The notes beneath the pieces are model-generated. The model searched no databases and was not told where the DNA came from. It was given only the letters and a program-made list of their open reading frames with translations. Of a stretch of 64,000 bases of DNA, positions 20,788-33,513 are shown piece after piece. A program made the position numbers and the translations under genes. The DNA is from Pleurotus djamor. Taxonomy: Eukaryota; Basidiomycota; Agaricomycetes; Agaricales; Pleurotaceae. The number at the start of each line of letters is the position of its first letter. Position 1 is the first letter of the stretch. Where the stretch lies: positions 1 to 64,000 of the forward strand of contig JAPEVF010000207.1 in NCBI GenBank assembly GCA_029747585.1, given 5' to 3'.

Positions 20788-22010
20788 TCAGTCGAACCAA
20801 ACCCCTCCGTCAATAGTAACCGTTTGCCCTGTATTACGATCGCTTTTCTAGTCCACGAAAGAATTGATATAAATCTACTCACCGGAAATGTAGCTAGACT
20901 GTTCCGAGGCCAAGAAGGAGACTAGATTGGCGACATCAACAGGCTCGCCGACGCGCTTGACGGCGGTCATTTGAACATACTGTCAAGAACAACAGGTTAG
21001 GCGATGAATGCGCTGCTTCAGGGAAAATGACGTTACCGAATCTTGACTAGGCGACTCCGCGTACTTGTCGGTCTGCTCCTTGAGGCTCATGACTACACAA
21101 GATGCGAAAGAAATAGTCAGTCCCTCTCTAACAAACGCGCGGGATGTAACACTCACTCAACGGGGTGATGACAGCGCCGGGTGCGTAGGCGTTGACTGTG
21201 ATCCCAAAGCTCCCAAATTCGGCGGCTGCCAGAACGTGACTAGGATGAGCCACTGTTCACGAAGACGAATCAAGGACTCACCAGCAGATTGAGTGAGGAA
21301 CCGGATGGCAGCCTTCGTACCACAGTAGATCGACATCATCGGGTAACCTACAGAAGAACATGAGAAGACGAGCGAAAGGTGTGCTATGAGAGTCATCACC
21401 TTTTTTCCCGGTGCTAGAAGAGGCACCTGTAGTACGGTGAGAGGTCGAACAGTTTTAGATGGCGAGAAAAGAGTAACCGACCGATGATTCGTCCACCACG
21501 TTTCTGCTCGATCATTACCTTGGCGGCCTCTTTGTAGCAAAGATAGACACCTCGGTAGTTAGTAGCAAACATGCTATCGATGTCTTCAACCGTACCTAAA
21601 GGAAGTTGAGTATTTTGTAGTAGAAAGCACTACGGTCTCGCTAACTTTCAAGGATAGGTTTGATCCAGGCGGTTCCCGCGTTTGCGACCATCTAATGAGG
21701 AGTTTAGTAGGTACACCAATGGTAGAAAATTAGAACTTACCACATCAAGTCCTCCAAGCTGACTGACCGTCTGAGCGACGAGGTTCTTGACGTCGTCTTC
21801 GAGGGCGACATCCGCAGGGATGACGACGACCTTGACGTTCGGACTGGCGGCTAGAATGCTTTCACGGACAGCGTCTAGCTGGTCGTGCTTAGTGGGGATA
21901 TCACTAATGACGACATCTAAGCCATCGGAAGCGAGACGAGCTGCCACAGCCTGCCCGATTCCCTGGGCGGATCCGGTGATGATGGCAACACGACGATGAG
22001 GGGTAGACAT
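20788..22010 (-). CDS. Short-chain dehydrogenase, diacetyl/acetoin reductase-like (copy 3)
   Basis: Nine exons (22010-21741, 21691-21646, 21595-21482, 21426-21400, 21347-21282, 21225-21157, 21092-21037, 20979-20883, 20828-20788) give 261 aa. Motifs: TGSAQGIG, NAG, GASSTGK, YCGTK with Tyr160 and Lys164, and GQTVTIDGGVWFD at the end, the same ending as copy 1. The lid exons again differ in length (56 and 97 nt). An in-frame ATG further upstream would add a 23-residue leader that relatives lack, so the ATG at 22008-22010 is preferred because it places the cofactor loop where copies 1 and 2 have it. Head-to-tail with copy 2. Confidence 0.86.
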
Positions 22011-23257
22011 GATGAGAGGGTGGTTTATGGGTTGTAAGAGGATGGAGAGATCGAAGCTGATGCTTTGTTGAACCTCCAAGACGACTATTCAGCGCCTTTT
22101 GAGTCCATCGTGAAAGAGCGCGCCGGAGTAGACAAGGCGTTGGTGTGAGTTCGTTGCACGACCTTGAATTCAGGGTGGTACATCCTACGGAGCGAAGGAT
22201 CTTTGTTGAACACGCGGATTTGACCTGATAAACCGACAGGATCGACGTGATATCGCCGTGAGCGCGAACGATGATCTGCGCGGAAAAACATCCCGAAGGT
22301 ATGAGCAAGAGTGGTCATACGAAAGTGACAAAAAGGAGATTATGGTAAGGGCAAGGTAAGGGTTTTGATTATCGATCGGAATTGTTGAGAGCGCTCACCT
22401 GGCTTCGACAAGTGCGCAGCGCTGGCAAGAAAGTCAGGGTGGGGATACGACCCATGACCAGCACAGACAGAACCCGAGTGCGACGACGGCTGAGCTGTTG
22501 CCGTCACCAGCCAGGTATGTGTACAAGGTACTGAGTTCTGCGCGTTTGACCATCCATAACCTTGCAATTGGCGGATTAAGTACAAAACGCGAGAAAGTGG
22601 TCTTCACTTGATATGAGAGGTCATTAATTCATTCATTGTTCAATGTATGAACCTTTGAATTCACCGACGTACCACTTCGGTCGTCTGGATGGGCACAGAG
22701 CCTCAGCTTTCTTAAGGGTTCTCCCAGACTGTCCGACTCTTGCTGTCCTCAAGACCTTGCGGAACTTCAGCGTAATTGATTCGATGCTTTTTTGGTCCGA
22801 TACTCGTGTATTGTCCGAATTCTGCAGTGATAACATACAGCTGTGGGATTTTAGGAGCGAGGATATCGAAAACGTTGCAGGAGGATGGGGGAACAGGGAT
22901 GGTTGGTTGGTCGTCGGAACCAAGGCCCAAGGAAGGCTCGATCACGCGCGAGGTGAATCAGGAGCTCCTATAGGGTCAGTTAGGAGAGAGCAACCAGAAA
23001 TGCGACGGTGTTCCGAGTCAAAGGCTCTATCAGCAGCAGCCTGAGCTAGCTTCAAGCCATATCTATCCGCTCTAATACCGCACAGACCATGATACTCACG
23101 CATCTGTGACACAGATGGCTCCCTTCGCGCACATTCAGATGTAACCCTGATGTTGCGGTTGGGGCTAGGGACTATCGTACAAACGAGGTGTATGTATGTC
23201 TGACAGTCTGATAGTCTGTTATCAAAGACAATAAAGCGGAGCAAAGGGGGAGTGTGA
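22011..23257. other. Upstream region of SDR copy 3
   Basis: Open frames of 70-130 codons occur on both strands (for example 22643-23044 plus, 22712-22945 minus), but none has a recognisable motif, signal peptide or splice partner. I call no gene. Confidence 0.35.
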
Positions 23258-24893
23258 TCATAAGGTCGTCGCGGATGAGGGCAGATAAATACGGTCACTG
23301 TTTACTCTATTCTCCGATTCGTGGGACTGCCTTTTGAGGTTGATGAGAATCCGAGTACCGGCCACGGATATGACAGGAACCCCAAAGCAGTAGAAGAAAG
23401 TAGTTTGAACCGGCTAAAGACATGTCAGATAACGCAAGACGTGAGCCGAAAATGTTGACCTGAAGTTTCACCCAAGTCACTGCGAGGATTAGGTAGACAA
23501 GGAGTATCCTGTTATAGTACAGAAGGTGGTGAGGATGATGTGGCTACGGGAAGGTAAGTGCGAAACGAGGGTTACGTACACCAAAAAGTGAAGAACCGAG
23601 TCCCTCATGATGGTGCGCATTAGCTCGATACTTCTAAAGCGTGTACCACGAGAGCTTCGAATATGAGAAACCGTCGGTAAGATGACCAGGATCACAGCGG
23701 CAGTGTCCACCGCTAGCGATGGTAGTCTAGACAGTCCTAGTAAGCCGGGAAATGGTCGCTTTGGATATAGAATGTGTATCTTTGTATCTTACATTGCAAG
23801 GTATATCCCGCGAGGCTGCGATTCGCTGAAGCAAGCAAATTCCCCAGGGTTCCAAGGAATGGCCACACGATGATGCTCATAGCTAAAGTGAAGGAAGATA
23901 TAAATTTGGCTGGCGAGATTCCCAGCGAGGAGAAAGATTAGGAAGGCTGCGATCCGTTTGTCTCGGCGATGAACTGCGTAAACGCGACACGCTAGGATTA
24001 GCTGGACGCAGAAGAGGACGGATACACCTGTCGGGATTGAACGCGGTGAACGTTGAACGTTCAAGTTGAACAATCAGACTCGAGAGTGACAGAAGGGACA
24101 GGATACGGACCTGATGCCTGCGCGATGTGTCCGCTCCATGCTAGACCTTGATGCAGAAGCGCGTTCGTTCCATTAGTTATGTAGTGACAATGTCGTTGAA
24201 TGCAACGAGGAAACACATACAGCTATATTAGAACCGCTTCAAGGGTCAGATCGACGTGGGTGCAAGCGGTGACACTTACAACTAGAATGACAGAGAATAA
24301 GCGGCTGTTTCATAATTACTTCCAAGAAATTAGACATACTTTGTCCGATTTATACGGGAAAAATGCGACTAGATACGATAAATATCAGCTACACGCAGGC
24401 GGAATTAAGGAGGGTAGCTGTACTACCTACGACATTGAATATCATCCAGAACAAGGTTTGATATCGATTCTACTCCTTCTCAGTGCTCGAACTCGAAGAT
24501 TGAGATAAGAGGATAAGTGGAAAGGGGACGTACAACATGGAAAAGGATCTGAGCCAGCGTCCATTCCCCGGACTGCAATGAGATCGCGTTTGAGTGGGAA
24601 GAGTATAGAGTATACCTCCGCTCGGCGGCTTACCCAAAAGAACTGAGACTATGTATGGGTGATGGTCAAGGAACGAATGCGAAGGGCAATATCGAGGGAA
24701 ATAGTACCTCATTGGGTAGGGTGACAAAGTAGTCCCATACGAAGAATGCAAAAGAAGAGGCTAGGCGATGGGGTAAAGGTGAGATAACGCGATCGTTAGC
24801 ATTATTCATGAAGTGGCACGAACCCTGAGCATACTGAACAAGAGCATAGTCCCTAGCCGCAGCAGCGAGTACATCCTTCGAAGCTTGGTCCAT
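23258..24893 (-). CDS. DUF6533-type multi-pass membrane protein (copy A)
   Basis: ATG at 24891-24893 opens MDQASKDVLAAAARDYALVQ. Following exons give SSFAFFVWDYFVTLPNE, SQFFW, SGEWTLAQILFHV, then LILACRVYAVHRRDKRIA with LLAGNLASQIYIFLHF, VDTAAVILVILPTVSHIRSS, MRDSVLHFLV, and VPVISVAGTRILINLKRQS near the C-terminus; TGA is at 23258-23260. The DYxVTLPNE block, the RVYAVHRRD loop and the final AGTRILINL segment match the uncharacterised DUF6533 family of basidiomycete 7-TM-like proteins. Function is not established. One junction near 24130-24230 (third or fourth membrane segment) could not be joined in phase, so this copy may be damaged there. It shares plan and strand with copies B and C. Confidence 0.62.
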
Positions 24894-27800
24894 TCTCAAG
24901 GTGAGTTCGCGGAACGTTCTTGGGATGTTCGTGTTTTATCAGAGACGGCGATAGGCTGAGAGCTTCCGATTATCAGAAACATACAGCAAAAGTGATGAAC
25001 CGTGGAAGATCGAAATCATCTCAACTTCAAGAGGTTGAGGTGGGCATCTGTCATCGAAGTTATTAGTAGCCCAAAGATTCGAACAGATGTACAACTGCAA
25101 GGTGGAGCAAAGATGGAGATGCCGGTGCGGAAACGACACATTCCTTAGCGCAAAACATGATGGGAAAGCTGGTCTCCGATGGAACTTGTGGAGAGGGAAT
25201 GATTGCGGAGCTGAACTTGTGATTGACAACACGACATTAGAATAGACTGGCCGTCTTCGCACGAAGATCACGAAACAGCCTCTCCATGATGGTAGTAGAC
25301 AGCAAATGGTGATGCATGATGACTGGTCATTAATTCATTGGCTACCTGAGCCATCGTTGGAGGCGAGGGCTGATACGAAGTGAGCTCGAAGGAGTATAAA
25401 AAAGGACAAAAACGCAGCAAGTTACAGAGTCCAGAAATACTTGGGGCTTGGAGACCGCAATCAGCATCTGGGTATGAGTGCATGATTATCAGCTTTGTTG
25501 GGAGAGAACAGCAGTATGCCCCACCGATACGCCGGTTCCCAATGTATTCTCAGAGTCGTGGAGCGTTCCCCTGCTTTCCCGGTACGTATTGTTTTGATAA
25601 GTTGAGCATCGTTTCTGATCGTGAGCTGGCAAGGGAGATGGGAAGGAATGAATTCGAGCAGCCTTGCACTGTGGCGAAAACTGGCGAAAACTGGCAAGCG
25701 TGAGGTTGTACTTCCTGTCACTCGTCAGGCGGTTTACCGGTCAAGCACCGATCCCAGATAAGTACCTCTGGGGAAACAAGCAAAACTTGGTAAGCGTGAG
25801 GAGAGTCAGAAGAGACACCCACACATTTGTTTCCGTCCAAGTTCGAGGGTTTGGTTCAGAGGCTGGTCTAGACCATGACGTCATATTCACGATCCGGGAG
25901 AAACTCCGATTGGTCGATCCCATTGGTCCCGAGGCCTGAGCGCTGTGCTTTTTGAATTTTCACGCTCTTGCTCACCATCGTCCCCAACGCCAAAACACCT
26001 TTGGCAATGTAACTGCAAACCGCTCTCTCCCAAATCTTCAATAGACCAATTCAACCCTCTGTTTTCCGGCTTTTTCCAATGCGTCGAGGACGTGTTTGTA
26101 CCTCAGGCTCTGCCATTGGGGGCTCATTTCGAGCTTATGGAGCTTCTTGAAGGGGGTCTGCCCTGTGACGGGCTTGTTCTATGGTGAGTTTCTCAATGAA
26201 TCTTGACTCGTATTTCTCTAACGGAACCACGTTCAACGTCAAGACCTCGCAATTTGACCACAAGAAATCCTCAAGATCAAGCTCTTAAAAATGTCGTCTT
26301 CGAAGCTGGAGGGGACTCAGACGCAAGACCGAAGCATTGCAGCCTGGCTGCCTCTCGTGTAGGAGCGGGGGCATGGCCAAAGTATCTGTGGCTAACCGGT
26401 GAGCTTGCTTCTCACCTCCTTCACGCTCATGACCTGAGAGGTTATGTTTAGGACGCTCCTCTTGAGACTGAGCAGCGCTTCGCGTTCTTCAAACCGCCCG
26501 CACCCACCCGGTCGCTCCGAAGTTAACGTTATGGCTATGGTTCCATGGACGTATACGACCGTCTTGGGTTGTCCGCCACTGCGAGGCCTCAGTGGCTCAT
26601 GGAGAAACGGAGAAGGACGACATACGAATTACAACACCGGCGCCAACATTCTTGACGACCTTAACGTACTATCACGATTCTGGATGCAGCTCGGCCATGG
26701 CAGAGTGGAGGTGTCGACACCTCAACGATCGACTCTTTCGTCCTTTGACTCCGATTTCATTCCTTCCACCAACTCATTTTGCTTTCCATCGACCGTCAGC
26801 CACCGCCAGGCCACCGCTGCCTTTTCCCCCTCCTTTTCGCCCGTGCTGGTATGGTGCTGGTGGATGCGGGATGCCAGTGAGCGCTCTTTCTATGGAGGTC
26901 AGGGAAGGAGACGCTGTAAAGGGTGGTGAACACGATAAGGACAACGACGAGCATTGGTGCCTTCTACCATTTCATCCGATGCTGGTAAGCACAGTGTTCC
27001 CGGTGGTTCCTTTCGCGGCATTGATGTTCTTTGTAGGCCCGCTCGCTCGCTCACCCCTTCCTGCTACTTTCGAGCTGCAGACGGCCAGAAGTCTCCCCAC
27101 CGTCCTACGATCAGTCGCTCTGATGTCCCATCCCTTTCCTGATGAATGTCCCTACTAGCGAGACTGCAAGCCAACAGCGTCGCTCTCTTGTCTCGGAGTC
27201 AAACACAGATATCCCCTCCTTACTCCTCACAGTGTCATGGCCTATCTTTTCTTTCGCCACAGCGCTCTCATCGAAGGACGTCCCACGCGCGGAAACCCAC
27301 CTCGACAATGCCAAACCTCGAGCTTTAAGCGTCCTGCCCGCATGCCGATTTTCTCATCAAGTCGTTGGCTGTAATACACACATCCGACCCTTAGCACTAC
27401 AGATGCTTCGGTTGCTTGAAGAGCCCGAGGTATTACCACAGCCGCCCTGTGGAAATGCCCTGGCACGATTAGAAACAAGATCTGTGACTAAGCCGATGAT
27501 GAACAGACGAGAACTGGGAGTCGGAGGATAGGAAGGGAGAGGGGATACTACCAAGTCCACCCTTACGACAGCCCGCTCCTCATCCCACTTCAGAGCTTTG
27601 GTCATGTGCTCCAGTCATGGTAACCCGACTGGTACATACCATCCCTCCAGTCAGAATGCTCCGTAACCACCCTGCCGTTAGAGATGAACTCGGAAATACG
27701 ACCCACGAATCGTCTTCTCAGACGCAGTGGGATGCTATATCCTTCATCCAGTCGCTCGTGCTCTGTCAACGGCCTCGATCCCAGCGTCATGCCCACATTG

Positions 27801-28169
27801 CAATCGCGATGACATACAGATCGCTCATGTTTGCTTCCACCTCGGTGGGTAGTTGGTGGTATGGTTGCGGACAGTGGAGAATTTCGATNGGGGGTTAGAA
27901 TGCTAGGGATGGACATCATCAGTTCGTTATTATGCCTAGGGCTCGACGCGACCACCCAATCTATATGGGTGCTGTGATGAGTAGCTGGTGTCGCTGTCGG
28001 CTTATTGGCATTCTTACGATACTAGGACTTCGTGGTTCGCGCTTGTTACCAAGCTCTCTTACTATAGTTCGTTCCGATGCTTCCGTCCGCTCAATGTAGC
28101 CCATGCTCCCAGTACTCATATCATAGCTACAGCTCGAGGCTCGACGTGTATAGATAGATACGACCATGT
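24894..28169. other. 3.3 kb gene-poor stretch
   Basis: Several long frames overlap on both strands (for example 26444-26929 and 26592-27158, plus) but they are mutually exclusive, lack family motifs and have no consistent splice plan. Their composition, rich in Pro, Ser and Arg, is typical of chance frames. One unresolved base (n) is at 27889. I support no gene here. Confidence 0.35.
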
Positions 28170-29764
28170 CTACCGTAGAGCAGAGGACGAAAAGAGGTAC
28201 ATTGAATCGTTCATGATACGTCTAGAGACATCCGATTGTCGTTTGAGACTGATCAGGATGCGTGTACCCGCGACAGAGATGATGGGAATGCCGAAGCTGT
28301 AAACAAAGTAGGTCTGCACATTCTACGGGAATTATGAGAACTCCGCACACGAGTCACGGCGAACAATTTGACATACTGGGAGTTTGAACCAGGCTAGCTC
28401 TATCGCAACATAAACCAAAAGGATTCTACGACGAAACAAGGAGTCCATTGAGCTTCAGGTCTTGAAACCAACGATATGCGCAAAGAATGCTCACACAATG
28501 AAGTGCAGGACGGAGTCCTTCATGATTTGATGCATGAACCCAACGCTCCGAAGCCCTACCCGTTTAGAGGAGCGGATATGCGTAAGTCCCTGGAGGACGA
28601 CTAGACTCAACGCCGCCGTATCGAAAACGAGGGAAGGAATGCTAGGTACGCGATTATGATCCACAGGTCAGTGACAGGTTCACGAAGCCGATCTGAGAAG
28701 CGAAATAAATCTCACATGGATAGGAATAGTCCCCGGGGTTGACCGTGGCTGCCCATGCAGGTGTACACGCCTGGTTTCCAGGGGAGCATTTCTCGAGGAT
28801 TGTCAGAGGCGAAGTGTAGTAGAAGGTAAATCTGGGTAATGAGGTTGGTAGTCAACAGAGCGACCAGGAGGGCAGCGATGCGCCTGTCGCGTCGGTAGAG
28901 TCCATAGACCCGGCATGCTAGGATTAGCTGGACACCAAATAGGACACAGCATGCTGTCGGGGGGTGAGATTGTCTGAATTGGACGTATCTATGGACAGTG
29001 AAGGGCTTTACTCACCAGACGCTTCGGCGATATGTCTTCCCCATGCCTGGCCTGGAAACAAAGAAAATTACTCATGACCGACGGAGGCGATGATCTAATG
29101 GGAACTTACAGCTAAAGCATTCATTCGCGATATTCATGATGAGCCCAACCAGGAAGCACGAAACGAGATACATACAACTTGAATAGAGTACACATGAATG
29201 AGAGGATGGCGTAGATTACATGACGACGTACTTTCTCAGATTTGTACGGCACGAAGGCAGCTGAACGAGATATCAACCACTCAGCAATCATCAGACTAGG
29301 ATTGAGCTGCTCTCTTACCGGCAATATTGAAGATCATCCACGCCATAGTTTGATAGCGGTTCTGTCAAGTCCATGGTTTCAGTGCTTGCCGTAATGAGCA
29401 GCGCAACCATGGAACGTACCAAGTAAAAGAGGACTCGTGCGTATGTCCATTGTCCAGACTACAAGCAGCGTGTTCGAGACAAGCGACAGTGGGAGTCATT
29501 GTAGTGACGGATGCTTACCCAAAAGTATCGAGACTTTGGGGAAGATAAGAACGGAGTATCAACCAAAGTGAATGGAGATTAGAGCACCTCGTTCGGGAGG
29601 GTAACGAAGTAATCCCAGATGAAGAAGGTGAATGACGAAACTGAGGTGATGTAGTATGAGGGCATTTCGCGCTTCTGAATTGAAAGATAGAACTGACCTT
29701 GGGCGTATTCGACAAGGGAGTAGTCTCTGGCCGCGGAGGTGAGCTTGCGGATGGCTTGTTCCAT
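28170..29764 (-). CDS. DUF6533-type multi-pass membrane protein (copy B)
   Basis: ATG at 29762-29764 opens MEQAIRKLTSAARDYSLVEY. Exons then give SSFTFFIWDYFVTLPNE, SRYFW, SGQWTYARVLFYL, NRYQTMAWMIFNIA, AAFVPYKSEK, VGLIMNIANECFSCQAWG, LFGVQLILACRVYGLYRRD, LLVALLTTNLITQIYLLLHF, FDTAALSLVVLQGLTHIRSS, MKDSVLHFIV, LLVYVAIELAWFKLP and IPIISVAGTRILISLKRQS, with TAG at 28170-28172. It aligns along its length with copy A, including exon borders. About seven hydrophobic segments are visible. The junction just after YKSEK does not close in phase with the next exon, as in copies A and C, so either an unusual small exon exists or all copies share damage. Function unknown. Confidence 0.66.
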
Positions 29765-30885
29765 CTGAGCTTGCTGAGCGGCTGGGTCAATGTCATCAAT
29801 GAGGTATTTGACGAGGAATCTCTGTTTTATAACGAACGCGACGGAGGGCTCTGGTTTCTGGTTTCAGAGACTTGGCGAGCGAGTAGTAATGATATGTCAT
29901 CAAATGGCGTGACTGACCTCGAGGGAATCTTGCTTCAACAAGACTAAAATTCACAAAAACCTGAGATATCATCGCCCTCGAACACAAGGTTTCGAAGAGC
30001 GATCAAGCCATCACGACTGTCAAGATCAAAACATTGATTAGAAATGGGACGAACGGGGACGTTTCGTGGAAAACCTACGAGAAAGAGACGAGAAAGGGTT
30101 ATCAATATCCACGCATTCACGTTTACTGGGGAGATTGTATCATTTATTGACGGGTAGACTTTGATTTGGGCCGTCGTGGATGATGACCGCCCTGAGTTTT
30201 ATGATGTACGTAGACTAAGGAGAGCGAAGTTGAGAGTCTCGGCTATGAAATGATAAAAAGTAGTTGGTTACTCGCCTCAACCCCGTCCATTGAACCGGCG
30301 CAGCCACAAGTATTCCTCGCGTCCTCTAAGACCGTGATGCGTGGCCCATTGACAGCATTATCAAGAATTCGTCAGCCGTCTTGTTCGATCATGACTACAG
30401 AGAAGCCAGAGATCCATAGAGAAGAGACATATACGGCGTTGGGGGCATGCATGCACCCATCCTGGAGGTAGAGCGGAGATGAAGAAACGAACTTCGAACT
30501 TCGGAATCTCCAGGGAGCCACGTGGTAAAGGCTCCTGATAGGACAGAGGAGTCCTCCTAGTGGCTTCCAAAGCCTCCCAGACCTTCCTGGCTCGGTCGTC
30601 CACTTCACGACGACCAAGCCAAGTCTTCTGTGCATCTACTCAAGTTAGATTAACTATTCTCTTAATGGCTTTTCAGGAATGGTCAGATCCTCCCAGAGTC
30701 CCAGCGCACTCAGTCGCGCCTCTTGTCTGGGTATCCCTGTCACTCATGAAATGAGTAAAACACCAACGCCTCCTAGGCCTCAACCGTTGCGGACAAACTA
30801 AGCCAACTACCATCAACACAAATTCATTTCTTTGTCATCACATGCGCCGTGAAGTTGTACTTCCAAGGGTATTGTGTCGTAACAA
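29765..30885. other. Spacer between DUF6533 copies B and C
   Basis: No supported gene. A minus-strand frame at 30361-30603 and plus-strand frames at 30250-30471 and 30560-30754 overlap and show no motif. Confidence 0.35.
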
Positions 30886-32446
30886 TTATCGTATCGAGCC
30901 GTTCGAAAACATTAAGTAGTCTTTCAAAGACATGCTTTCCCGCTTCAAATTAAGCAACATCCGTGAACCAGCCACCGATGCCATGCTAATTCCATAGCCG
31001 TACGTGATGAACGATTCAACGCCCTAACAAACGAGTTGATCAAACCGCTGTTGTAGGAAATTCCAAGCTGGGACCTACTGGTAGCATGACCCAAGAGATC
31101 GCCAAAGCAATGTATACGAAAATGATTCTGCGCGAGTAAAGCCGGTCAGTCACAGTGGACTGGGTCCAAGGCAGAGTATGACCGCGGGGCAAGCATGAGA
31201 GAGTGGACGTACATGATGAAGTAGATGACAGAGTCGCGCACCATCATGCGGAACAGACTTGGTACGTGAATGCATTTATCTTCCCCTCTTAAAACACGGT
31301 AAGAGGTTCGGCGTAATAAAACCAACATCAGTGCGGGGACGTCAAATGCGATGGCAGGGATTCTAAGACTTTGTGAGCATCGACATTGACGACGATGAAG
31401 GGGAAATAGAGTGGACTCACAGCGCAAGGTAGATCTTCTGAGTCGAAGTGGGATCACAAGACATTATATTCGACTCGGGTAAGTGTATAAACTTGAATTC
31501 TGGGGAGAAACGAGCGACGACGTAGATTTGGACGGCAACGGATGCTGCGAGCATTGTTCCAAGAAGTATTGCGATCCAGCGGGGACGGCCGTACAAAGCG
31601 TAGATGCGGAGGGATAAGATAAGGTTGAGGGGAAACATTATTGAGAGAGCTGAATTGTGGTACAGGTCAGGCCTGCTTGCGCCCGCGATGAAATATTACT
31701 CACCTGATATTTCTAGGAGGTGACGGACCCAAACATCGCCTATTAAACACCATTTGAACGGATATCGTACGCTGGAAAGGAAGGACGTACAGCTGAGTTG
31801 GAGAAGACGGCGCGGAGAGCGTCAAAAATGGGACTTGAAGGTCATACCAAAGCGAACGCGTACAACTAGAGTAGGGTGGGTCCAATTAGGTGCTTCAAGA
31901 GAATCAAGATGAAATCACCAACATCATATGTTCTTCTAGGGAAAAGGACTCCTGGAAAACGAGAGTTCATGGGACGATCGCAAGTAGATTTTCTAGAGAT
32001 AGGACACACCGAAGGTGTGAAATATTTCCCATGCGAGTGGTTGATACCTATTCTGTTGTGGTAGTCAGTGGTAGTCGTCCGCGCAGAAAGGATGGGGCCT
32101 ACAATAAAGAATAGAATGCGAGCCGGGTTCTTCCAATGACCAGACTAAGGATTACTGGCGAGTCACGGCGGTGAGTCGTGACGACACAATATTGAGATGG
32201 ATATATACCCGGAAGAATTCGAACTGGTCGAGAGTTGAGGAGGACAAAGAAAGAGGCGCGTTTGAAAGCGTACCTTGTCCGAAAAAGTAATCGCGTAATC
32301 CCAGGCGAGAAACGAGAGTGAGGATACTAAGACTCGGTCAGTTGGGTGAGAAGGGGTGATAGAAGGTTGCCCTCACGTTGTGCGTATTGAATACTGTAGT
32401 ATTGGAGATACCCACTAGCTACCAGGTAGTCAAGGAGGGAGGCCAT
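30886..32446 (-). CDS. DUF6533-type multi-pass membrane protein (copy C)
   Basis: ATG at 32444-32446 opens MASLLDYLVASGYLQYYSIQ. Then come SSLSFLAWDYAITFSDK, FEFFR, SGHWKNPARILFFI, RYQPLAWEIFHTF, DVWVRHLLEIS, SIMFPLNLILSLRIYALYGRP, LLGTMLAASVAVQIYVVARF, MMVRDSVIYFIM, IFVYIALAISWVMLP and a final ISMASVAGSRMLLNLKRES, ending with TAA at 30886-30888. It is the most diverged of the three: the DYxxTLPNE block reads DYAITFSDK. The stretch after the fourth exon (about 31790-31910) cannot be joined in frame and may be broken. Same family, strand and plan as copies A and B. Confidence 0.6.
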
Positions 32447-33513
32447 GGGTTGGTTGTTTCTCGATGCGAAGTCGTCGATTTCGACCCTATATATTGAGCA
32501 CGAAGCGGCTCAATCGGGGGCTTCTAATCATATTTTGATGACTTACGATCTTTCCGACCGGCAACTAAGACATGATGGCCAGTGTTAAGTCTGAAACCGT
32601 GTTCGTGAAGCACGTAGCTGCGAGGGCTCGAGATAAGGTTCCCAAGTGAGACATCCTGGCAGCCTACCTGTAAGGCAGAGATTCCTGTGAGCAGCACAAA
32701 GGCGAGATTATTCATCAGCGGCAAAAAGCCTGAGTCAAACCCTGGCACCGCGAAGGGTCGTCGAGATGGAAGCATTTCGGTGCCGCATGGTTGTAGTAAA
32801 GTCTTGTTCACTAATCCTAGATACTACGATGGCGATAAGATAGGTTCCCATGGTACCAAAAGGATGCCGTGCTACCAACAGTTCTGCGAAGATGATGAAA
32901 AAAGCAACATAATAGGAAGAACACTAGAATAGACTGACCAACAAATCAGGGATTGATGTGAACCTGATATTGAGCTACAATGAGCGTCCAATCGTTCAAA
33001 CGTTTGCAACTGCGTATGGCTGATTGGTTGCTGAAGTCGGCGAATCAGATGAAGAATCAAAAATATCAACTGTTGAACCAGAGACGGTGCGCAATGTCAA
33101 AGTAGTCGTCTGACTCGTCCATATGGGCCGTTAGATAGATAGGTTATGGAGTTGAGCTGGGCCTATCCTAGACCGCCGATGAGGCTGCCTACAGGTCACA
33201 CACTGTGGTGCCAGGAAGACCTTGTGTGGATTCCGAAACGTCCGGAGCAAGGGCTCGACAGGGGTGCTTTTGCGCCACGTGATCTTTCGGAACCACAATG
33301 CGTCAGCGCGTCACCTTCCTTTCGTTGTGAGCAATGTCTAGCTTTCCGGACGAATCGACTCTCCTATACTCGCGGTTGGAGTCAGCATCAACTGAACTTA
33401 TCATTTTTCAGTCTGTAGCGGTCACTACTGAAACCGACACAGGTCTTGAATCTTGTTGAAGTATGTCGGCATCATTATTGCTGATGCGATGAGCGGTACA
33501 TTGAACATTTCTT
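32447..33513. other. Spacer left of the F-box gene
   Basis: Contains the upstream region of DUF6533 copy C. No gene, repeat or motif recognised. Confidence 0.35.

Noticed and set aside
3339..22010. A secondary-metabolite gene cluster built on the SDRs and the MDR reductase
   Set aside because: No core synthase (PKS, NRPS, terpene cyclase), P450, transporter or pathway regulator is present. Tandem paralogues alone do not make a cluster.
22085..22318. A 77-codon minus-strand frame upstream of SDR copy 3
   Set aside because: No conserved motif, signal peptide or splice partner, and it sits in the expected promoter region.
26444..27158. Two overlapping plus-strand frames of 160-190 codons
   Set aside because: They overlap in different frames, are rich in Pro, Ser and Arg, and show no signal peptide, domain or consistent splice sites. 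They are probably chance.
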